Origin: Ciborinia camelliae
Lineage: Eukaryota; Ascomycota; Leotiomycetes; Helotiales; Sclerotiniaceae
Length of the DNA stretch: 64,000 nt
Reading direction: 5' to 3'
Assembly (NCBI GenBank): GCA_025890175.1
Contig: JANPYM010000006.1
Span: forward strand, 2,683,365 to 2,747,364
Shown here: in pieces, positions 56,236-64,000 of the stretch
Position numbering within the stretch: the stretch's first letter is position 1
How the letters are laid out: each line of letters begins with the position of its first letter
Made by a program: the position numbers and the translations under genes
The notes under the pieces: model-generated
Told to the model about the DNA's origin: nothing
Seen by the model: the letters and a program-made list of their open reading frames with translations, nothing else
Databases searched by the model: none

Positions 56236-58504
56236 AATGGCGGTGGAGGAGGAGAAGATGGCAGATTATATTTTATTTTTGGTACCTCAAATGTGACGAT
56301 CACCTTCAATTGATAGTCGAGGGGTCGCGTCAAACAATGGAAAACAAATGAGGCTGTAAAATTGATGATCAAAACGAATTGAACACCAAAGCCTCGAATG
56401 TTTATGTTTTTTTGGGAGGGGTCGATATTATTGTACGTGTGTAGAGAGATACCGTCGTATCGTATCGTATCGTATCGTCTGCGTGTGGATGATATCGTGT
56501 TATCGACGTCGTTCAAGTAATATGATTCTGATCAGGTCTGGTCTGGTCTGGTCTGAGTGGAGTACCGGTAGGTATGTGTGGAGTTGATTCGAAAGTATAT
56601 TTCGTGTTGGTGCAGCTTTGGTGTCAAACAATGATACAATGATAGTCGGATTATCCTCGATTACTCGATTACTCGATAACTCGATCACTCGATAACTCGA
56701 TAGACGATAATGAAGAATAAGATCAGAGGATTGAATTCCTGGAGTACTTATTCGGTCCGTATATTCCTGTATGGCGGAGACGGGATGGTACTCATTTCAT
56801 GGAGATGCGGGGGTTGAAGGATCGCGAGGTCGTATAATTGGGTGAGATATATGAGGCTGGCTGTGGAAGGTACCCGAATTCCAATTTACCTACTGTACGT
56901 ACTTTTTACTTCTTTCCTCTCTTCAACGGATAACGGATTGAAAATGAAAAAGTAGTAAATTTGGTAACTCAATCCAATCTCTTTCTCTCTTTCGCTCTCT
57001 CCGCAGTTTTTGATGTTGGGTTGAAGTTTATCGTGGAGGATTGTTTGGAGAGAATGAAGGGGAGGGGGGAAGGGAAGGGGTAGAAAACAATCAATCAATG
57101 GATGGATATGGATGGATATGGATGGTGCCAGACGGCCAGTGAAGCTTTATTAGCTTAAGCGTGTTGGTTTGATATTAAAGTGGATCCCGACGAAGTTTAT
57201 GAGTGGCAGTGGCAGTTTATAGTTGATTAGGTTGGTATAAAATGTGGTTAAGTGGTTTTCATGTGTGTGGACCAGATGGATGGGTTGTAACGTGGATGTT
57301 GATTGAGTGGAGAGAAGAAAGAGGTGAGGGATGAGGGATGAGGGATGAGACTCATGAGACTCACGAAAGAGGTCTTCGTCAACGTCGAAGTCGGAAGTCG
57401 GTACAGCAGCCAAGCCAGGTAGGTTCAAATGTCAAGAGGTTTATTTTAAAGTGTGGAAATTGCAATGAGAGGTGTGTAGCTTTGGGTGTGGTGTGGTTGG
57501 TGGGTGGAGGGTGGAGGGTGGAGGGTGGTGTGATGGTGGTGGTGGTGGTGAGTGTTGGTGAGTGTTGGTTGAATTTGTGAGAGATGTCAGAATAGACAAA
57601 TGGAGGTTGTATTGAAGTATGTTTGGAGAGAAAATATGTGATGGTGGTGGTGGTGGTGGTGATCGTGTGGGTGGTGTGGGTGGAAAGTAGTTGAAGTGGG
57701 ATATTGCGGAAGTGAGGGGAGGTGCGGGAGACTTTGGATGAAGATGAAGTGAAGCAAGAAGCAAGAAATGATGGATGGATGGAAGGATGAATGGATAATA
57801 ATAATAATAAAAATAATAATAATACTGTAACAATAATAACCTTGAAATAATAAGACGGGGGAAAGAGGAGAAGGATTGGATTCGAGAAAAGATCTTATTA
57901 TTAGTTGATCGATCGAGTATAAGTATAATAAAAGTATAAGCTGATGATAAAAAAAAGGCTTTTTCGAAAACCAATTAAAATAAAGAATTATAAAAATGAA
58001 CCCTTTTGGTAGTTAATAAATAGTAGAATGGAATCCAAGACTCTAATTGATATACCGGTAATATTCCATTCATTTGGTTTTAAGCTTTTCTCATTTCTCT
58101 CTTCTCTCTTCTCTTTCCCTTTTCTCTCTTGCTTCACTATACCTAGTCCTTCCGTTTTTTCCCTCGAATCTTTCTTTGCTCTATCCTGTCTTGTGTCTTG
58201 TGTCTTGCCTTGCTTTGCCCTGCCTTGTGTTTGCCGTGCCTTCAAGGGTCTTCTCTTCTTGTTAACAAATCAAATCAAGTGACGGGATTTTGGGTTCCTT
58301 GACACTTTTTGATAGGATGCGATATATATAAAAAAAATCAAAAGCTGTAGAACTCTTTCTTACCTTAGCTTTTTCTTCTTCAACCAAGCACGACAGGGTT
58401 TATGAGTACACGGGTATCGTAGTTAAGTAATAACTCTCCTCCGCAAAGTAACGTAGCAAATGGGCTGTGCTGTGTCAGCTCAAGGTCAGGAGTCGGGATA
58501 CTCC

Positions 58505-58570
58505 AGTCTCCAGCTATTCTCTCCAGCTATTCTCTCCAGCTCTTCTCTCCAGCTCTTCTCTCCAGCTATT
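58505..58570. repeat. 14/15-bp tandem repeat, about 4-5 units
   Basis: The unit TCTCTCCAGCTATTC alternates with TCTCTCCAGCTCTTC. The block is bounded by GGATACTCCAGTC on the left and TAATACCTCC on the right. It is not in any gene. Confidence 0.85.
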
Positions 58571-61500
58571 CTAATACCTCCTGTGCCTACCTGGTAAATG
58601 TCGATACTTTCCCGGTATTCGATTGGAAATATTCGACCAGAAAATAATCCAGTACACCTGACCCAACACTCTTGTTAAGAGGAGTGATATCCCGGCCTTG
58701 ACTTGATGTTGCTGCTTTCGTTGGATAATTGTGGATGTCGAATTTCGATGGCAAAGAATCTCAGAGAAGAGGTGAGGCAAATGAAATGGAAAATCAACAG
58801 CAAGATTCGAACTGGGTCAACTATCATACTTTGACATGGTATGGACGAAAGTATATGAAGTATTAGATGATAGATCTTACCCAGTTGCAGATCCAATTTG
58901 CATCTCAGCAATAAGGTTCAACTTTTTATGTTTGGTGTAACTCGATATGGGACGGACGAAAGATGCTTAGATGAGGAGATTTCGAACTCAAAACATAATT
59001 CGATCTTCATCTAGTTAAAAGGTAGGTAGGTAACACTGGTACAAGTATCAAGGTCTCAAGCTTTAAATAAGCATTCTATCAAGTTGGTTCTCCCTTCAAA
59101 ACACATCATCACAAAGTTTTGTCCTACTCTTCTACAGTATAGACTGGAAAAGAAGTTCGAAAGTATGAATATCGAGATCATCAATATCCTGAGGATATCA
59201 TCGTCTCCCGAGTCCCGAGACGGCGCGCACGCTTCATACGACCATACTCTCACATCACATCTCATATGAATATTGAAGTCTCTTAACCCAATCAGAATCA
59301 ACCATTCATCTCCTTGTATCCAAAGACCAAACCTTACTATATAAATCACTAAAAAACCTATCATTATGGGCGACGCTACGGGTATTGCCATCCATCCAAG
59401 AACTTTTAAGCTTCAGAAACCAGAGACGGCTTTCAAATTCTTACACCGTCGGTTCTCGGCCGTCAGTTTTCACCAATGAAAGCATCCTTCAAACCTTATT
59501 CAGCAAAGTCATCTATCTTTCCTGTACTAGTATCGACGCCAAATTCTCACTTCTGCCTCCAAAATGGGTCGTTGCTGAAGAGAAAAGGAGAAAGCTGACG
59601 AATATTCGCGTATTACAACATACAGTAAGAGGGAAAGTTCCGTGCCAGCTTTGTTCATTCTGCCTCCAACTGTCCAACACTCATATGGATTTCATTTTTC
59701 CATTACTTTCTCTACCTAATCCTCTATACTTACAGTATTACCTTTTTCCCCAGTCAGTCTCTACCAAATCCCAAGACTCACAGTATTCATCTTGTCATCC
59801 ATTCATCCATCCATCCATCTATCCATCCATTCTTTCAACGATTCCAACCAAAAAGCATTTTTTTTCCCTAACTTTAACTTTAACCTACTCTCTCTACCGT
59901 ACCATACTCTTCATCCTTTTTCGGTACACCCCGAGATTTCACTAATCCCTTATTCGGATATCTCTCCGAAGTTGTCAAACCAATCGTCACTCGCACGGAG
60001 ATGAGTACTAATCAGGACAATCTATCATAATATCTCGGGCGACCGATACTAAGCTAAACTAGGTAGGTACTATAAAATGCAAGGTTAAATCCTAAATCCC
60101 TCCCCCTCCAAGGTTGTGAATTATCTTATTTTTACCTATTTGGGTCAATTCAGGCGACGTAACCGATCCATCTGATTTACAGGTGGTGGCTTTTTTTTTT
60201 CTTTTTTGCCTTTTTCCCTTTCTCCATCAATTCAAAATCAAGCCAATGCGTGCCAAGAATTCTTCGCGTCTTCTATTTCATTTATGAGGCTGCTGATCTC
60301 TGTCCTATCTTTTCCCCTTCGGTCGATTCAAAAGTGGTTGGGGTAGATATTGAAGTTACATCGTCGATTCGTCGCAGGATGGATTGAACCTGGCAATGCA
60401 GACTGCGCAGTACATATTGTAGAGTTAGAGTAAAAGGTTTAAGGATCGTTCGATGGATTGTTTACCTTGGTATACTTCTTGCTGCACGACGATACTGTAC
60501 TGTACGTAAGGATTGCTCAATCAATCAATCTATCGATCAATCTATTGTCCGCACCTGGGAATTTCGCACAACATATACTCATGGATGGTTACTGGGTTGG
60601 AACTTATCTTCTTTCGCTTTCGCCTCAAGTAAAGTGATTGTTACTATTTCCAGTACAGTCCTGTAACTCTTCTTGTACGACGATTCGTATGGAGCACATA
60701 CATACATACATACATATATACATACATATCATTTAACCAATACAATCCAATTCAATCCAATACACATACATTCAGATATGCAAGCATGGAAAAATCACCA
60801 ACCAACTACAGTCCGATCAACTAGTACAGTGCATGCCATGTCATGTCATGTCCTGTCATGTCATGCTATGCCATGCATACTATACTCGGAAAACATCAAA
60901 TTATCACCCTACCTACCTACCTCTCTACCCTACCTAAACCTAACCTAACCTATCCTATCCTAACCTTACCTGCTCTGTCAGAGTGACACAAATCAGGCAC
61001 CATACATACCATGCCATGTTCTAATAAAATGATCATCACTCACTAGGTATGGTATGGTATAGTATCCCCTCACCGGGAACATAGCTATAGGTAATAGGTA
61101 TAGGATAGGACCACAGCTATAGGTACCTAACTACTATATCCAAATCAATAAATAAAATGCCTGCACTGCACAGTCTATCTGCAATTAACTGCCCTGCCTA
61201 TCAATTGCACCTAACTGCAAACACCCATTTACATTTACATTTTACATGCATTTACATTACTATTTCACTCTCTCACTCATCGTACTGTATTGTACTATCC
61301 CCATTCCGATCATGCAATCGATAAATGTTTATCGACTCGTGTGATACGAATGACGAATGACTCAATCCAATAAAAACCTCCAATCTAATCCCATCCCATC
61401 GCATCGTCGCTAAAATAGACTGAATAGAATAGTATAGGCAGATATTCCGAGTTATATATGTATGTATCCATGATATGATATAATATCATATGGTCCTCGA

Positions 61501-61778
61501 AGTCTCGAATATACGATTCCGAGTTTTAGGTTAGGTTAGGTAGGTTGGGTACGGTATATGGATGGGTAAGGCAAGGCAAGGAAGGCTACATACATATATG
61601 ATAGTCTGTCTAGTCTAATCTGGTCCAATCTTGGATGAAAAAAATTCATGAAAGAATCTACGATGCGAAGGGGGAAAGAAAATAGTTTACAGAGTTTCAG
61701 GGCGATCAATTGATGCGAGAAATTGCATTGAATGGATTGAAAATCTTTCTTCCGTCGGGATTTTGGATTTTGGATTTT

Positions 61779-61872
61779 GGGCAAGGTAGGTATTTTTTTG
61801 GTATCGTATAGGGTTTATGGACTATGGGCAAGGTAGGTATTTTTTTGGTATCGTATAGGGTTTATGGACTAT
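61779..61872. repeat. Perfect 47-bp tandem duplication
   Basis: The unit starts GGGCAAGGTAGGTATTTTTT and ends TTTATGGACTAT. Copies at 61779-61825 and 61826-61872 are identical, so the duplication is recent. It is followed by a shorter GGGCTAT duplication. Confidence 0.95.
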
Positions 61873-63435
61873 GGGCTATGGGCTATTTGTGATGATTTTA
61901 TTATTCGTCTATATATATACATACATTACTTGATGAGGAGGTAGGTAGGCAGGTAGGTATAAACTTCCGATGAATCCGAATCGAGTGTCTCTTTCCACTT
62001 GAGGGAGAAGAGGAGAGAAGAACAGAAGCTTATACATTATTATTATTACGATTATTATGACTATTATTATCTAGACAGAAAGTATTACCTACCTACACCA
62101 TACATCACAAGTTTTCCTCAAAAAAATGCAAATGTAAACTTATCTACCTAGGTAGGGAAGGAAGATCTATCTCACTGTAAAATGTAGATATCTACCTAGG
62201 TATCTAATCTACCTATCCATCACATGATGATCCGAACATCCAAATTCTTGGAAATACATACCACACGGTAGGATACATATACAGATATAGATATAGATAG
62301 TTAGATAGGACAAACACAAACACAAAGAAACCCATCAATCTCGCACACATCTCGCGCACATTATCTGCATGACAGACAAGGTCAAGTCTAGTTATCACGA
62401 CACGACACAACACAACACGACACGACCCGAACGGAAGGAAAAAAAGGACCGAAACCCACGCTCGCTCTTGTCTTTTGGGGGGAGGGCGTTCGATGGGAAA
62501 AATGGAAGAATGCGGAGAACCTTCTAATGCTTCCATGATGCGGAGAAAGAACTCCTGCTTTGGATGGATGTTACGAGCGAGCAACCTTCTAGAGCACAGA
62601 TTGACTGACTAGACTGATTGGATTGCATTGGGAATTGGAATTGAAAGTTGGACGAGCCTCATGATCAGATCGATCTGAGTCTTTTTTTGACATACATATG
62701 TACATAGGTACCTATAGTACGTGAATGTGAATCGTTTTCTGGGGAAATTCTTGGGATGGGGGGGAAAGGAATGAATGAATGAATCGAAGTATTAAGGTCG
62801 GTGTACCATGTATTAGGTATTAGGTATGAATTCATCTAAACCACCTAATAATTACTTGTTGATATAAAATAGTTCTACATACACTAGCTCGATACACAAC
62901 AATAACAAGTTCAATATTACTGCAGTTTGATTGTTGGGTTAATAGATAGATATTTTTTATGGGAACACTTTTTTCCGACAACGATCGCTGGTTTCTCCGG
63001 CCGAGTCCTCTCGCTCCGTCTCCAATCTTTTTCAAAATCTGGATCAATAGAGAGAGTGTGTTTGTTTTCCTCATCTCACGTGTACGTATATCTTCATCAT
63101 TTCCCATTTTTTCCCATTTTTTCCCCTTGGCATATCTATATATTGGCACATGTGATTGATAGAAAGATATACAAATCCGACAAGACAAGACGGTCGGAAT
63201 AACTTCTTCCCTATCGTCTCATTCGTTTACTTCATCCATCCCATCCATCGTTTCCTTTCAATCTCCCATGCCATACCATTCTTTTCCCCACACTCCTCAT
63301 CTCATCTCATGTCATGTCATGTCATGCGCCCCTTTCTCCCGAGCTCTGTTCCTGGATTTTGGCCCCAACCGATCCTATCCTAACCTACATTTGATCAAAG
63401 TTTTGTCTCCAGACCTACTTGGGATTTGCTTTCCA

Positions 63436-63497
63436 GTGACTGACTGACTGACTGACTGTTATCAAAATGATTAATCATTCATTCATTCATTCATTCC
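63436..63497. repeat. TGAC and ATTC microsatellites
   Basis: Runs of TGAC (about five units, 63437-63459) and ATTC (about five units, 63476-63496) lie close together in the gene-free region. A GTCT run follows at 63556-63567. Confidence 0.85.
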
Positions 63498-64000
63498 GCT
63501 ATTCTATGTAATTCTCAGGTCCTTCCTGTCTTGGGGTCAGGAGATCATTTTGATGTCTGTCTGTCTGCATCATATCATGATTCATTACCTGTAGTTTCTG
63601 ATTCCTTGGGAATGCAAGTGGTAAATGTAAAATTTGGTACACTTACACCTTTTGAGAAAATAAGAGAAGGGTAATCTGGAGATGCAGGTGTTGGTGCTGA
63701 TGTTGGTATGTATGGAGATTGGATTGGATAGGATAGGAGAGGATAGGATAGATTGAGATTCCTTCCTTCATCTCCACAATCAATTACCCCGGATCACGCC
63801 CCCTTTCCTCTCATTCTCCTCTCCGCATTATTTTTCTCCCGTGCTAAGTCTGGTAGGTTTGGGTCAGGGTCTATGTCTGGAAATCCCCAATTTATTGGTT
63901 TGGGTTGTGGCTCGGTTCGGTTGGGTTGAGTTGGTGATTTGATGCAGGTATGGTATAGTGCTGGTAGGTAGGAGTTTACCCCACAATCTTGTTCACTTGT

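Larger units (their letters stand above)
56236..64000. other. 7.7-kb gene-free region upstream of the C6 regulator
   Basis: No protein-like frame stands out. The text is dominated by short repeats: CGTATCGTAT (56456-56477), ACTCGATA-type units (56660-56705), GGTGGT-rich text (57480-57670), TCTCTCCAGCTMTTC units (58505-58570) and CATGTCATGT (60830-60870). There is a 47-bp perfect duplication (61779-61872), CTACCTACC motifs (60910-60925, 62088-62205) and TGACTGAC/ATTCATTC runs (63436-63497). The first 1-2 kb should include the regulator's promoter and leader. The frame at 59385-59945 and the short ATG frame at 59366 are unrecognised. No tRNA or rRNA is seen. Confidence 0.6.

Noticed and set aside
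57441..57974. Minus-strand frame of 177 codons (poly-Pro, poly-Tyr, His)
   Set aside because: It arises from GGTGGT and AATAAT repeats in the DNA; the composition mirrors the repeats.
58505..58570. Possible CRISPR-like array
   Set aside because: Units are contiguous 14-15-bp tandem repeats without spacers, in a fungal genome.
59366..59945. ATG frame MGDATGIAIHPRTFKLQKPE and the overlapping 186-codon frame
   Set aside because: The first ends after about 37 codons; the second turns into repeat-derived text. No intron or family links them.
1..64000. tRNA or rRNA genes
   Set aside because: I looked for GGTTCRANYCC-type T-arm text with matching acceptor stems and found none convincing; a tRNAscan-SE run would settle it.

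Overview
The window looks like chromosomal DNA of a filamentous ascomycete. Genes are single units on both strands. Introns are mostly 47-80 nt, with GTRNGT-like donors and YAG acceptors. The families present are HET-domain proteins, Zn2Cys6 regulators, a fungal S10 carboxypeptidase and an MFS sugar transporter. There is also an AT-rich island whose repeats differ by transitions only, as expected from repeat-induced point mutation (RIP). I would guess Leotiomycetes, perhaps a Sclerotiniaceae-like genome, but that is inference. No tRNA, rRNA or CRISPR array was found.

Layout. 1-2.9 kb: AT-rich gene-free island with a decaying 33-bp minisatellite and a foldback element. 2.9-4.7 kb: an intact HET-domain gene on the island's edge. 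5.1-5.9 kb: a Tc1/mariner-type MITE. 6.5-11.5 kb: secreted serine carboxypeptidase and sugar transporter, both minus strand. 15.4-19.7 kb: two divergent genes for disordered proteins of unknown function. 20.2-24.8 kb: a divergent pair, NIPA-type magnesium transporter and WDR70-like WD40 protein. 27.0-34.7 kb: a basic coiled-coil protein, a T5orf172/MUG113 protein and a small low-complexity protein, with a 10-N assembly gap between the last two. 35.7-50.8 kb: a degenerating accessory block. It holds a broken HET gene, a phosphoribosyltransferase, a small unknown gene, a six-exon Zn2Cys6 regulator, a broken F-box-like gene, a cytochrome P450 relic and an intact short-chain dehydrogenase. 54.1-56.2 kb: a second Zn2Cys6 regulator of the maltose-activator/AmyR type. 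56.2-64 kb: gene-free, rich in simple repeats and TAGGTAGG motifs.

For spliced genes I rebuilt the exons by eye, and every exon junction given keeps the reading frame. The most interesting signals are: the foldback element, whose arms differ at 22 of 133 positions, all transitions and nearly all in one direction; the broken genes at 35.7-49 kb, whose definite in-frame stops are all TAA or TAG where a Gln codon would fit (C to T at CpA); and the P450 relic between a pathway-type regulator and an intact dehydrogenase, possibly the remains of a small metabolic cluster. I did not find a clear, intact, previously undescribed system.
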